From: Alteromonas sp. MMG017
GTDB lineage: Bacteria > Pseudomonadota > Gammaproteobacteria > Enterobacterales > Alteromonadaceae
Assembly (NCBI RefSeq): GCF_018100795.1
Contig: NZ_JAGJDY010000013.1
Coordinates: forward strand, 44,669 to 108,668
Reading direction: 5' to 3'
Length of the DNA: 64,000 bases
The position numbers and the translations under genes were made by a program. The notes under the pieces were generated by a model. That model did not search any database. It worked only from the letters and a program-made list of their open reading frames with translations, and was not told the origin of the DNA. Positions 56,270 through 63,924 of the stretch are shown in pieces. The first letter of the stretch is position 1. Each line of letters begins with the position of its first letter.

Positions 56270-56971
56270 ATGAATGAAAAAAAGCAACTTACCTCTCCTA
56301 TCGACTTTTCGTCGGTGCTAGCAGCTGCTGTGCACGATATGAAAAATTCGCTGTTTCTTCTTATCCAGTCAATTGAAAATCTGTCTAATGATTTAGCCCC
56401 TGAAAACAGTAAAGCACGAGAGCAAGTGGCTAATGTGCATTATGAAGCATCGCGGCTCAATACCAATCTAGTACAAATTTTATCACTTTATCGTGCAGAA
56501 TTAGAAAGTCTGCCGATAACAGTAGATGAGTGTTTCGTTAGTGACTTAATAGACGATGTAGTTGGCTCTAATAATATTTACATTGTACAAAAAGAAATTG
56601 TGGTTAATGCGAATGTTGACCTAGATTTAAGTTGGTATTTAGATAGAGAACTTATTTACCTGTTAATTAATGACGTGCTGGTGAATGCCCTTCGGTATGG
56701 AACCTCTCAAATTTGTATTTCAGCGCAGGTTGAAGATGATTGCTTACATATTTGTGTTGAAGATGATGGCATCGGCTATCCAACGTCTATGCTTGAAAAA
56801 AGCCACGAAGACTTAGCCGATTTTCAGCTTAGTCAAGGTAGAACCGGGTTAGGGCTTTTCTTTGCTAGACTTATTGCATCGGCTCACTCGCAAGGCCAAC
56901 TGCAAGGAGAGATTTCTTTAAGTAATGGCGGTAGTCTTGGCGGAAGTGTATTTAGGGTAAAAATACCGTAA
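56270..56971 (+). CDS. Short cytoplasmic histidine kinase-like protein
   Basis: A 233-residue protein with dimerisation/phosphoacceptor and ATPase domains and no sensor or membrane segment. His22 lies in AAAVHDMKNSLFLL (an H-box variant with D-M-K-N); the HATPase domain has LINDVLVNALRYG (N box, about 137), EDDGIGYP (G1, about 164) and GRTGLGLFFARL (G2, about 190). All residues needed for ATP binding are seen. No response regulator lies beside it, so it is an orphan. The frame is open 26 codons upstream to a TTG without support. The following gene, 72 bases on, encodes an anchored coiled-coil protein and may be a partner. Confidence 0.85.
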   Translation: MNEKKQLTSPIDFSSVLAAAVHDMKNSLFLLIQSIENLSNDLAPENSKAREQVANVHYEASRLNTNLVQILSLYRAELESLPITVDECFVSDLIDDVVGSNNIYIVQKEIVVNANVDLDLSWYLDRELIYLLINDVLVNALRYGTSQICISAQVEDDCLHICVEDDGIGYPTSMLEKSHEDLADFQLSQGRTGLGLFFARLIASAHSQGQLQGEISLSNGGSLGGSVFRVKIP

Positions 56972-57043
56972 CATTAACGCATAATAGTTTGGCAGTGAAA
57001 GCCAACATATAATTCGAATTAAGTAATAAACGGAAATACGCGC

Positions 57044-57799
57044 ATGTACATGATAATAATAATTCTGATTGTTGTATTACTGATAGCAGCAATCTTTATA
57101 AATGCTATGCAGCAACATCGCGCTAAGGCTGACTCGGAACGTCGGGCAGATCTGGCTAAACAACGCGCTGTTATTGATGAAACAGAGAATGTTATTCTAG
57201 CTTGCTCAAACATGCCTATTTCGGGCCGCATGCTACAAATCATGGACAACCGAGTGTTAGGTGCGCTTAAAACCGTTAATGAGCTTGGTGGTACGCCAGA
57301 AACCAAGCAAAAACTTGCCAATGCAGAGCAAAAATCCGCGTCCAAAAACCCTGATGCCGTCAGCGCAAACGAATTCGTTTTACCCGATAACGACAAACTT
57401 ATTATTCAATACATTCAGGCTGTTAAGAAACTTCGTATTCTACTTCGTTCAGAACACAGTAAAGGCAAAGTAGAAAGCAAAGTGTTTTATGATGAAGACA
57501 AGCAATTAGAACGCTTACAAATTAAGGTTAATGTTGAAACGCTAATTAAACGCGGCAGAGCGGCACAGCAATCGAATATGTTAGGTTCAGCCCGTCAGTA
57601 TTACGAAAAAGCAAAAACCGCACTAGAAAATCAAAATCAACAGGATGAATACACACAATCTCGCTTGGCCACGCTGCACGAATGGCTGTCTGAAATTCAG
57701 AACAACCTTAAGAGTGTTAACGCTCAAGATAGAGCGAAGAAACAAGAAGAAGAGCGTGATGAATTAGACGAGTTGTTTGCGCCTAAGAAGAAATGGTAA
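57044..57799 (+). CDS. Membrane-anchored coiled-coil/TPR-like hypothetical protein
   Basis: A 251-residue protein of unknown function. N-terminal hydrophobic helix MYMIIIILIVVLLIAAIFI is likely an uncleaved anchor, followed by a basic heptad-like region and a charged helical body; TLIKRGRAAQQSNMLGSARQYYEKAKTAL resembles a single tetratricopeptide repeat. The tail is highly charged (KKQEEERDELDELF). GGAA lies 8 bases before the ATG at 57044. It follows a histidine kinase gene on the same strand, and converges on the LysR gene 27 bases later. The topology suggests a cytoplasmic helical domain tethered to the inner membrane. Confidence 0.8.
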   Translation: MYMIIIILIVVLLIAAIFINAMQQHRAKADSERRADLAKQRAVIDETENVILACSNMPISGRMLQIMDNRVLGALKTVNELGGTPETKQKLANAEQKSASKNPDAVSANEFVLPDNDKLIIQYIQAVKKLRILLRSEHSKGKVESKVFYDEDKQLERLQIKVNVETLIKRGRAAQQSNMLGSARQYYEKAKTALENQNQQDEYTQSRLATLHEWLSEIQNNLKSVNAQDRAKKQEEERDELDELFAPKKKW

Positions 57800-57826
57800 T
57801 GCGCTAGTTCACAAGTATTTGATACG

Positions 57827-58714
57827 CTACCTTTGGTAGTGGTGTAACACTTCAGTCCAAAGTGCTTGCCCAGCCACTGACATATCGCGCTTGGCGTTTT
57901 TCACCATACCTACCCTTTTCACTAGGGGATCGTCTTTCATATTAAGCACGGTTAGGCCAATGCTTTCCATTGATGCAATACACAACGATGGCATAATAGC
58001 GATGCCTAATCCCTGTTTAATTAGCTGACCAAGGGTACCTAACTGGCCCGTTTCGGCAACAATCACCGCATCACCCACAGTACTTATTTTCTGTTGAGTC
58101 CACATTCTTACTGCAGAGCCCCTATTCATCATTACCATAGGGTGTTCGATACATGCTTCCCAGCTAACCGTTTTGGCTTTTGCTAATTCATGCTGGGGGT
58201 TTACCACCACTACAAAACAATCGTCGAAAAGAGGTGTAAATATAAGCCCTTCATTTTGCTGCGGTTCGAAGGTGAAGCCCATCTCGGCTCTGCCCTCAGA
58301 AACTTCATAAATTACGTTCTCCATCACCACATCTAAAATTCGAAGGTTAATATTAGGCGCAAGTTGGTGATACCGTTTAAGTAAATGCGGTAAATGTGAT
58401 TCTGCAAAGGAAGGCATAGCCGCAATGGTTAGGCGCCCTTTTGCCATGGCGAAAAGGTTCTGTATATCACCAAAAGTGTCGTCCCAGTCACGCATTATTC
58501 TAATGGCGTTGGGTAATAAGGCTTCACCTTCTTTGGTTAACGCCACATGCCTGGTGCTACGACTAAACAATTTCCCGCCAAGCTGTTCTTCCATTTTCTT
58601 TATTGCAGAAGAAAGTGCCGGCTGGGTAAGGTGAAGCTTAATAGCCGCCTCAGCAAACGTGCTTGATTGCGCTACGTGAATAAAAGCCTGCAAATTTCTA
58701 TATGAAATATTCAT
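57827..58714 (-). CDS. LysR-type regulator divergent from CoA-transferase genes
   Basis: A 295-residue LysR-type protein. Winged-helix domain: YRNLQAFIHVAQSSTFAEAAIKLHLTQPALSSAIKKMEE; ligand domain starts GRLTIAAMPSFAESHLPHLL. It is divergent from the scoAB-like CoA-transferase genes, with a strong 17-base inverted repeat between them, so it most likely controls those genes and itself. The inducer is presumably an oxoacid or its CoA ester, an inference from context. Confidence 0.9.
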   Translation of the reverse strand: MNISYRNLQAFIHVAQSSTFAEAAIKLHLTQPALSSAIKKMEEQLGGKLFSRSTRHVALTKEGEALLPNAIRIMRDWDDTFGDIQNLFAMAKGRLTIAAMPSFAESHLPHLLKRYHQLAPNINLRILDVVMENVIYEVSEGRAEMGFTFEPQQNEGLIFTPLFDDCFVVVVNPQHELAKAKTVSWEACIEHPMVMMNRGSAVRMWTQQKISTVGDAVIVAETGQLGTLGQLIKQGLGIAIMPSLCIASMESIGLTVLNMKDDPLVKRVGMVKNAKRDMSVAGQALWTEVLHHYQR

Positions 58715-58809
58715 TCAACTAAGACCCACACCCTATGTTTGAAATGCTAACCGACAAAATAGCCAACACGTTGACTTGCCCTTAATTCGAAAAATTAATA
58801 ACCATCGCT

Positions 58810-58850
58810 AATCATTCAATTAATAAATAAAACTTATTAATTGAGTGATT
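58810..58850. promoter_or_regulatory. 17-base inverted repeat, probable LysR operator
   Basis: Arms AATCATTCAATTAATAA (58810-58826) and TTATTAATTGAGTGATT (58834-58850) are complementary except at one position, separated by 7 bases. It lies between the divergent LysR and scoA genes, 82 bases before scoA and 96 after the LysR start, as expected for an autoregulatory LysR binding site. Confidence 0.75.
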
Positions 58851-58931
58851 AATTCAATTTTACATAATTGATAACATTGTTGATACTTTTACTTAACACA
58901 TTTTATCAATGCTAATTTAAGGGGAAGTACC

Positions 58932-59663
58932 ATGTCGGGATTTGACAAAGTCGTCACTACCTATCAAGAAGCCATGGACGGGCTGACCGATGGTATGACA
59001 GTTATTGCGGGTGGTTTTGGGCTATGCGGCATACCAGAAGGACTCATTGCTCAAGTTAAAACCATGGGCACTAAAGGCCTTACTGTGGTTTCTAATAATT
59101 GTGGTGTAGATGGTTTTGGACTAGGCATCTTGCTGGAAGACAAGCAAATTAAGAAAATGGTGTCTTCTTACGTAGGTGAAAACGCCCTGTTTGAAAAGCA
59201 ATTATTAAATGGCGAGCTTGAAGTTGAACTTACACCGCAAGGCACGCTAGCCGAGAAGATGCGTGCTGGTGGTGCAGGTATTCCCGCTTTTTATACTGCT
59301 ACTGGCTATGGCACGCCTGTAGGCGAAGGTAAGGAAGTGAAAACGTTTAATGACCGCCCTTATATCTTAGAAGAAGCTATTAAGGGCGACTTTGCCATAG
59401 TGAAAGCGTGGAAGGCCGACCGATACGGAAACTGTGTTTATCGTCATACTGCACAAAACTTTAACCCTATGGCCGCCACCGCTGGCACTATAACAGTGGT
59501 AGAAGCAGAAGAGATTGTTGAACCTGGTGAGCTAAACCCTAGCGAAATTCATACGCCCGGCATTTATGTAAATAGAGTCATAAAAGGGAAATTTGAAAAA
59601 CGCATAGAGCGTAAGGTTGTCGCAAAAACGGCAAGTAACACCACAGCAAAGGAGTCACAATAA
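58932..59663 (+). CDS. scoA: 3-oxoacid CoA-transferase subunit A
   Basis: A 243-residue alpha subunit of a family I CoA-transferase, of the succinyl-CoA:3-oxoacid (acetoacetate) type. It has [19 protein letters not shown] near the start (oxyanion-glycine region), [39 protein letters not shown] and [18 protein letters not shown]. It joins acetoacetate to CoA using succinyl-CoA, feeding ketone bodies from leucine and fatty-acid breakdown into the TCA cycle, though acetate or other acids are possible substrates. AAGGGG lies before the ATG; the stop overlaps scoB by one base. Confidence 0.92.
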   Translation: MSGFDKVVTTYQEAMDGLTDGMTVIAGGFGLCGIPEGLIAQVKTMGTKGLTVVSNNCGVDGFGLGILLEDKQIKKMVSSYVGENALFEKQLLNGELEVELTPQGTLAEKMRAGGAGIPAFYTATGYGTPVGEGKEVKTFNDRPYILEEAIKGDFAIVKAWKADRYGNCVYRHTAQNFNPMAATAGTITVVEAEEIVEPGELNPSEIHTPGIYVNRVIKGKFEKRIERKVVAKTASNTTAKESQ

Positions 59664-60319
59664 TGGCATTATCACGAGATCAAATAGCAATGCGTGTGGC
59701 TCAAGAATTCAAAGATGGCGATTATGTTAATTTGGGAATAGGTATTCCTACGTTAGCCGCTAGTTTTGTGCCTGAAGGCATTAGTGTAATGCTGCAATCT
59801 GAAAATGGCTTGCTGGGCATGGGCCCCTACCCTCAGGAAGATGAGCTAGACGCAGATATGATTAACGCGGGTAAAGAAACCGTTACCGCCATTACCGGAG
59901 CTTCAATTTTTAACTCTGCGGAAAGCTTCGCCATGATCCGTGGCGGTCACGTTGATTTTACCGTGCTAGGTGCGTTTGAAGTAGACGTAAACGGTAATAT
60001 TGCGTCGTGGATGATACCCGGAAAGCTCGTAAAAGGTATGGGGGGCGCTATGGACTTAGTAGCAGGCGCTAAAAACATTATTGTGACCATGACCCACACC
60101 GATAAACATGGTAACCCAAAACTCCTCAATGAATGCACCCTACCGCTAACGGGTGTAAATTGCATAACCCGAATTATTACCGATCTTGCTGTATTAGAAG
60201 TGGTTGATGGCGCCTTTTTACTTAAAGAACGTGCTCCGGGTGTAACGGTTGAAGATATACAAGCAAAAACCGGCGGTAAATTGGTTGTTTCGGAAAATGT
60301 GACCGAAATGCAGGTATAA
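59663..60319 (+). CDS. scoB: 3-oxoacid CoA-transferase subunit B
   Basis: The 218-residue beta subunit. The catalytic Glu lies in [14 protein letters not shown], and [45 protein letters not shown]-type blocks and [19 protein letters not shown] are all present. Acts as a heterodimer or higher oligomer with subunit A. AAGGAG precedes the ATG, which overlaps the scoA stop (TAATG), giving coupled synthesis. Confidence 0.93.
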   Translation: [218 protein letters not shown]

Positions 60320-60362
60320 CTGCATTTTCGACAAGGTAAACGCATAGCAAGCTTTCATAATA

Positions 60363-60408
60363 TCGGCCTTTAAGGGATAATACGCGATGATATTATTCAT
60401 GAGGCCGA
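60363..60408 (+). promoter_or_regulatory. Two-tier hairpin that covers the helicase ribosome binding site
   Basis: In the leader of the DEAD-box helicase gene, outer arms TCGGCCT (60363-60369) and AGGCCGA (60402-60408) and inner arms ATAATA (60377-60382) and TATTAT (60391-60396) build a long hairpin. The Shine-Dalgarno GAGG (60401-60404) sits within and beside the outer right arm. Folding would hide it, a possible thermosensor or autoregulatory switch for an RNA helicase. Confidence 0.5.
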
Positions 60409-60411
60409 ATC

Positions 60412-61812
60412 TTGCTAGTTACTGACTTACCCGTTCATCACAAAATCATTACCAAACTCGAAAGTAGAAACTTTACCGAGCTTACTGAAATTCAGGAAAA
60501 AAGTATGCTTCCTGCTATTCAGGGTAAAGATATTATTGCCTCATCTAAAACGGGATCGGGTAAGACACTCGCATTTTTAATTCCGGCCATAAATAGAATG
60601 ATGTCGCAAAAGGCGTTAAGTCGACAAGACCCCCGCGCACTTATCCTTGCACCTACTCGCGAATTAGCGAAGCAAGTTTTCATAGAAGCCAAAACCATGT
60701 GTACGGGATTGAACCTGTCTTGCACGTTGGTTGTGGGCGGCGAAAACTATAATGATCAGGTGAAAGCGTTACGCCGAAACCCACATATTATTGTGGGCAC
60801 TGCTGGCCGAGTGGCTGATCATTTGAAAGACAAAAGTGTATTTTTAAATGGCTTAGAACTACTGATTTTCGATGAAGCCGATCGCATGCTAGATTTGGGC
60901 TTTTCAGAACAATTAAACATGATTAACGAGTTTGCGAACCACCGTAAACGCCAAACAATGCTGTTTTCTGCCACATTAGATAGCATTGAACTGAATTACA
61001 TGACTGCGCGTTTAACGAAAGCTGCTGTTCGCGTATCGGTAGGTGATTCAACGGCACATCATGGCGATATTCAACAACAATGTTTCTTTGCCGATAATAT
61101 CGAGCATAAAGACGCCCTGCTTCATCACGAAATTTCTAATCGTACTTATAATCAAGCAATTGTATTTACCGCAACCCGTGAAGATACCGACCGTTTAACC
61201 ACCATGTTAAACAAAGACAAGCTTGAGGCCATCGCCTTACGAGGTGATTTACCACAAAATCAACGCGCTGCAATTATGAGTGAGTTCGCCCGCGGACAGC
61301 ATTCTGTATTAGTGACTACCGATGTGGCATCAAGAGGCTTAGATTTATCTAAAGTTGGTTTGGTTATTAATTTTGATTTACCGAAAAATGCCGATGAATA
61401 CATTCACCGTATTGGTAGAACTGGCCGTGCTGGGCAAAAAGGCGAAGCCGCTTCATTTGTTGGCCCTCGCGATTGGAAGAGCTTTATAGTGCTTAAGGCA
61501 CATTTACAGTATGAACTGGAGTGCGAGGCTCACGAGGCACTACCCGCTAAATTTAAAGGGGTTAAAGCCCCTACGCCTAAACAAGATACGCAGAAAAATA
61601 AAGCCAGTAAGCAAGATGGTGCAGAAGCTGCTGTTGCGAAGAAAGTACGCCGCGTAGACACCATGGCAGGTACTGAAATTGGTATGGCACCGGTGAAACG
61701 CAAGCCCAGAAAAGTAGAGCTTGAACCTGAAGACGATACCGAATTTGAATCTGGCGTTAATGCAGATGACAGCGTGGATACAGATTTAGATAATAGCGAT
61801 AAAAATAGCTAA
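60412..61812 (+). CDS. DEAD-box RNA helicase
   Basis: A 466-residue ATP-dependent RNA helicase with all the core motifs: Q-motif region FTELTEIQEKSM, motif I SSKTGSGKT, Ia PTRELAKQ, Ib TAGRVADHL, II DEADRML, III SATLD, IV AIVFTA, V TTDVASRGLD and VI HRIGRTGRAG. The C-terminal 80 residues are low-complexity, first basic and then acidic (EPEDDTEFESG), a tail that may bind RNA or partners. The closest well-known types are SrmB/RhlE-like helicases of ribosome assembly and mRNA decay. Start: TTG at 60412 with GAGG 7 bases upstream; no in-frame ATG is available upstream. The ATG at 60399 is out of frame and gives an 8-codon frame. A leader hairpin covers the ribosome binding site. Confidence 0.92.
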   Translation: MLVTDLPVHHKIITKLESRNFTELTEIQEKSMLPAIQGKDIIASSKTGSGKTLAFLIPAINRMMSQKALSRQDPRALILAPTRELAKQVFIEAKTMCTGLNLSCTLVVGGENYNDQVKALRRNPHIIVGTAGRVADHLKDKSVFLNGLELLIFDEADRMLDLGFSEQLNMINEFANHRKRQTMLFSATLDSIELNYMTARLTKAAVRVSVGDSTAHHGDIQQQCFFADNIEHKDALLHHEISNRTYNQAIVFTATREDTDRLTTMLNKDKLEAIALRGDLPQNQRAAIMSEFARGQHSVLVTTDVASRGLDLSKVGLVINFDLPKNADEYIHRIGRTGRAGQKGEAASFVGPRDWKSFIVLKAHLQYELECEAHEALPAKFKGVKAPTPKQDTQKNKASKQDGAEAAVAKKVRRVDTMAGTEIGMAPVKRKPRKVELEPEDDTEFESGVNADDSVDTDLDNSDKNS

Positions 61813-61858
61813 GTATAGTTTGAACCGGATAATTCTTCGGTTAAAGATTTGTATTATT

Positions 61859-61886
61859 AAAAAGGAGCCTAAGGGCTCCTTTTTTG
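61859..61886 (+). terminator. Intrinsic terminator after the DEAD-box helicase
   Basis: Stem AGGAGCC / GGCTCCT with a 4-base loop followed by TTTTTT, about 50 bases after the helicase stop. Confidence 0.88.
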
Positions 61887-61960
61887 CTTTCTGTTTATAG
61901 ATAGCCCCTCAATTTATTAATTAGCCGTTACAGCATTTGAGCAAAGTACACCACTCGCCC

Positions 61961-62091
61961 CTAACACACCATTTTGGTATTTTTAATTCATGAGCAAAAA
62001 ACACCATGCTGATTTATTGTTTTAATTAGAGAAGTTAGAGAGTAATCTGACGATATGGATAAAATTAAAAAAACCAGTTTGGTGTGTTTAG
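61961..62091. repeat. Imperfect terminal inverted repeat at the left edge of the cassette array
   Basis: The arms CTAACACACCATTTTGG (61961-61977) and CCAGTTTGGTGTGTTTAG (62074-62091) are complementary over about 15 positions and enclose 96 AT-rich bases, giving a 131-base element. The left arm starts with a CTAAC that could be an attC R'' core. Two readings are possible: a decayed or unusually long attC whose R' core is GTTAGC at 62119, or a MITE-like element. Clear target-site duplications were not seen. Confidence 0.4.
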
Positions 62092-62152
62092 ACAGACCGA
62101 TTTGGGGTCTAGTAAATTGTTAGCTGCCAGCAAGGAAGCATTTGAGGTTACT

Positions 62153-62698
62153 TTGGAAAAATATACAAACAAGAGCACTTTAAATAAAACTAATTTCATC
62201 AATTTTGCTTTTATCTTCTTAGTCGTTATTTGTTTGAGCTTTGTGGCGTTTGACCTCAATAAAGATGACGAGCGCTCATTTGTTTTTTCACTGCTATTTA
62301 TCATGTGGATTGCCTATGGGGCTGGTAGTAATAAGGTAAGCGCGTTTGAATTCCGTGAAACAACTGATTATACGCCTTCAGCCTCATTTGCTGGCATTTG
62401 TTTATGTTGGTGGGTCGCTCTCACCGACTATTTTTTAGTATTGGATCAAACGTCACGGTTTTCTGGTTTTTTCTTAGCTTTTTCTCTTTTATTAACTTTT
62501 GGCTTAATGTTGGATTTCATTCATTATTTTAGCGATAAGATAGGAAAACCTATTACACCTTGGTATATCATTCGTATTGGGCAAATCATTTTAGTGGGAA
62601 CTTTGGGCGCATTGCTTTATTTTCTGGTTTATGGAAATTGGAACTTCCATATAGGAGGCCCATTTGAATTTTTGTCTCGTGTAATGCGAGGTTACTAA
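62153..62698 (+). CDS. Cassette ORF 1: hypothetical five-helix membrane protein
   Basis: A membrane protein of 181 residues when started at TTG 62153 (GAGG 5 bases upstream). It is open in frame back to GTG 62084 and TTG 62117, but the likely cassette boundary (GTTAGC at 62119) splits those versions. Five hydrophobic helices are seen: FINFAFIFLVVICLSFVAF, SFVFSLLFIMWIAYGAG, SFAGICLCWWVALTDYFLVL, FSGFFLAFSLLLTFGLML and IILVGTLGALLYFLVYG. Charged loops are short. No family recognised. Encoded in the first cassette and followed 10 bases later by an attC-like site. Confidence 0.65.
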   Translation: MEKYTNKSTLNKTNFINFAFIFLVVICLSFVAFDLNKDDERSFVFSLLFIMWIAYGAGSNKVSAFEFRETTDYTPSASFAGICLCWWVALTDYFLVLDQTSRFSGFFLAFSLLLTFGLMLDFIHYFSDKIGKPITPWYIIRIGQIILVGTLGALLYFLVYGNWNFHIGGPFEFLSRVMRGY

Positions 62699-62708
62699 GT
62701 GCATGGCA

Positions 62709-62814
62709 GCTAACAAAAAAATCAAGTTCGCCCGCTGCGCGGGCTGGGACACAAACACGCGGGGCGCTCCGCTATTATGCCCCACGTATTTGCGCCCCTT
62801 ATTTAAAAGTTAGC
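62709..62814 (+). repeat. attC-like recombination site 1
   Basis: Begins GCTAACA (R'' core, 62709-62715) and ends GTTAGC (R' core, 62809-62814). Between them lies a hairpin GCCCGC-TGC-GCGGGC (62730-62744) and long arms GGGACACAAACACGCGGGGC (62746-62765) and GCCCCACGTATTTGCGCCCC (62779-62798), which pair at about 16 of 20 positions. Size 106 bases, inside the attC range. Confidence 0.85.
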
Positions 62815-62830
62815 TCTTTCAAGGATGACC

Positions 62831-63493
62831 ATGGATTCTTTAAAAACAAACAACAGAGATAGACTTGTTAGTGTAGCTAAAGCAGCATCGGGTGCACTAC
62901 CATTTATAGGTTCAGCAGTTTCAGAATTACTCGACAGTGTTGTCCCTAATTTAAGGTTCGAAAGAGTAGTTTCATTTCTTGAGAATTTAGATGAAAGAGT
63001 GTCAAAAGTTGATGCGGAACTAGATAGCTTTAAACGGAACTTGAACACAGAACAAGGAACCGACTTACTAGAGGAGGCACTTATTCAGTCTTCTCGTGCT
63101 GTATCTGAAGAAAGAAGACAGAGGCTTGCTTCTTTGACCGAAAAAGCACTGACTGGCGATAAGTTAAAATATGAAGAAGCTAAAAAGATTTTAAATTTGT
63201 ATCGTGAGCTTACAGATCCGGAGATTATTTGGCTTATATATTATTCTTTGAGACCTTCCCTAAGTCACGGCCCTCATTCTGAATGGGTGGAAAAGCACCC
63301 TGACGTATTAAGACCAATAACAAGAGAGATGTCTGCTCCAATAGAAAAACGAGAACTTGCTGCATTACAAGATAGCTACAAAGAAACTCTTCTTCGCTTT
63401 GGGCTTACTGAAATGAAGGGTAAAAGCGCGAGTCTCACTACTCTCGGCAGAATGCTTGTAGGTTACATAACAGATACAGACGAACAGAGCTAA
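62831..63493 (+). CDS. Cassette ORF 2: hypothetical coiled-coil protein with N-terminal amphipathic segment
   Basis: A 220-residue protein starting MDSLKTNNRDRLVSVAKAAS, then GALPFIGSAVSELLDSVVPN, a short Gly/Ala-rich hydrophobic segment that could insert in a membrane, then heptad-like ERVVSFLENLDERVSKVDAE and long charged helices (EEALIQSSRAVSEERRQRLA, RELTDPEIIWLIYYSLRP), ending in a helical domain with a wing-like TLGRMLVGYI. The pattern PFIG..SEL...VPN.R..R...FL..L..R followed by QASRA.S.ERR and DPEIIWL recalls an unnamed family that I have seen near phage-defence and effector genes, but that is memory, not a search result. AAGG lies 6 bases before the ATG at 62831; an in-frame ATG at 62825 is less well placed. 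The stop overlaps attC site 2. Confidence 0.75.
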   Translation: MDSLKTNNRDRLVSVAKAASGALPFIGSAVSELLDSVVPNLRFERVVSFLENLDERVSKVDAELDSFKRNLNTEQGTDLLEEALIQSSRAVSEERRQRLASLTEKALTGDKLKYEEAKKILNLYRELTDPEIIWLIYYSLRPSLSHGPHSEWVEKHPDVLRPITREMSAPIEKRELAALQDSYKETLLRFGLTEMKGKSASLTTLGRMLVGYITDTDEQS

Positions 63494-63605
63494 CAAACCA
63501 CTGTAGTTACTCGCTGGCGCTCGTTGGGACACAAACACGCAGGCTCCCATCGCTTCGCGCTGTATTATAGCCTGCGTATTTGTGCCCCTAAGTGGGGGCG
63601 TTAGG
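63489..63605 (+). repeat. attC-like recombination site 2
   Basis: Opens GCTAACA (63489-63495), overlapping the ORF 2 stop, and closes GTTAGG (63600-63605). Long arms GGGACACAAACACGCAGGCT (63526-63545) and AGCCTGCGTATTTGTGCCCC (63569-63588) pair at 18 of 20 positions. A second hairpin GCCCC-TAAGT-GGGGGC abuts the R' core. Size 117 bases. Confidence 0.88.
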
Positions 63606-63627
63606 TATATACGGAAGATGTTCACAC

Positions 63628-63918
63628 TTGAAGATTTCAGGTAAAAGATATAAATCTATTTTTGAGTCATCGATCTTAATATCGATTTTTACTCTATTTG
63701 TATTAGGTTGGGCTGAAATAATTACAAGCTCTAACTTAAGGCCCTCATTATTAGTGATTCTTTTATTTATGGGAGCTGGATATTTATGTTACAACGTCTT
63801 ATATCGTGAACCTTATTATTTTAATTCAAACTCTAGATGGTTTAAGTATTTTTATATTACAGAGTTATTCTTTTTTTCTATGTTTATGTTATTAATAATC
63901 ATAGCTATAGCAGAGTAA
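63628..63918 (+). CDS. Cassette ORF 3: hypothetical three-helix membrane protein
   Basis: A small membrane protein, 96 residues when started at TTG 63628 (GGAAG upstream). The frame is open to a GTG at 63592, but that codon lies inside attC site 2 and so belongs to the previous cassette. Helices: SSILISIFTLFVLGWAEII, SLLVILLFMGAGYLCYNVLY and YITELFFFSMFMLLIIIAIA. No charged domain of note and no family recognised. Followed at once by attC site 3. An 8-codon ATG frame at 63618 overlaps the start region. Confidence 0.6.
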   Translation: MKISGKRYKSIFESSILISIFTLFVLGWAEIITSSNLRPSLLVILLFMGAGYLCYNVLYREPYYFNSNSRWFKYFYITELFFFSMFMLLIIIAIAE

Positions 63919-63924
63919 AATATA

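Larger units (their letters stand above)
61813..62152. other. 340-bp junction between core genome and cassette array
   Basis: It holds the helicase terminator, the 131-base inverted repeat, and a 22-codon ATG frame (62055-62123) that begins MDKIKKTSLVCLDRP and whose stop TAG falls exactly on the GTTAGC core at 62119. No integron integrase and no other gene fits here. The 22-codon frame could be the remnant of a gene cut by cassette insertion. Confidence 0.5.

Noticed and set aside
61813..62118. Search for an integron integrase or attI next to the first cassette
   Set aside because: No frame long enough for a tyrosine recombinase exists between the helicase and cassette ORF 1 on either strand.
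62084..62152. GTG start for cassette ORF 1
   Set aside because: It has no ribosome binding site and lies before the likely cassette boundary at 62119; kept only as an alternative.
63592..63627. GTG start for cassette ORF 3
   Set aside because: The codon lies upstream of the attC recombination core at 63600, so it belongs to the previous cassette; a start after the core is more sensible.
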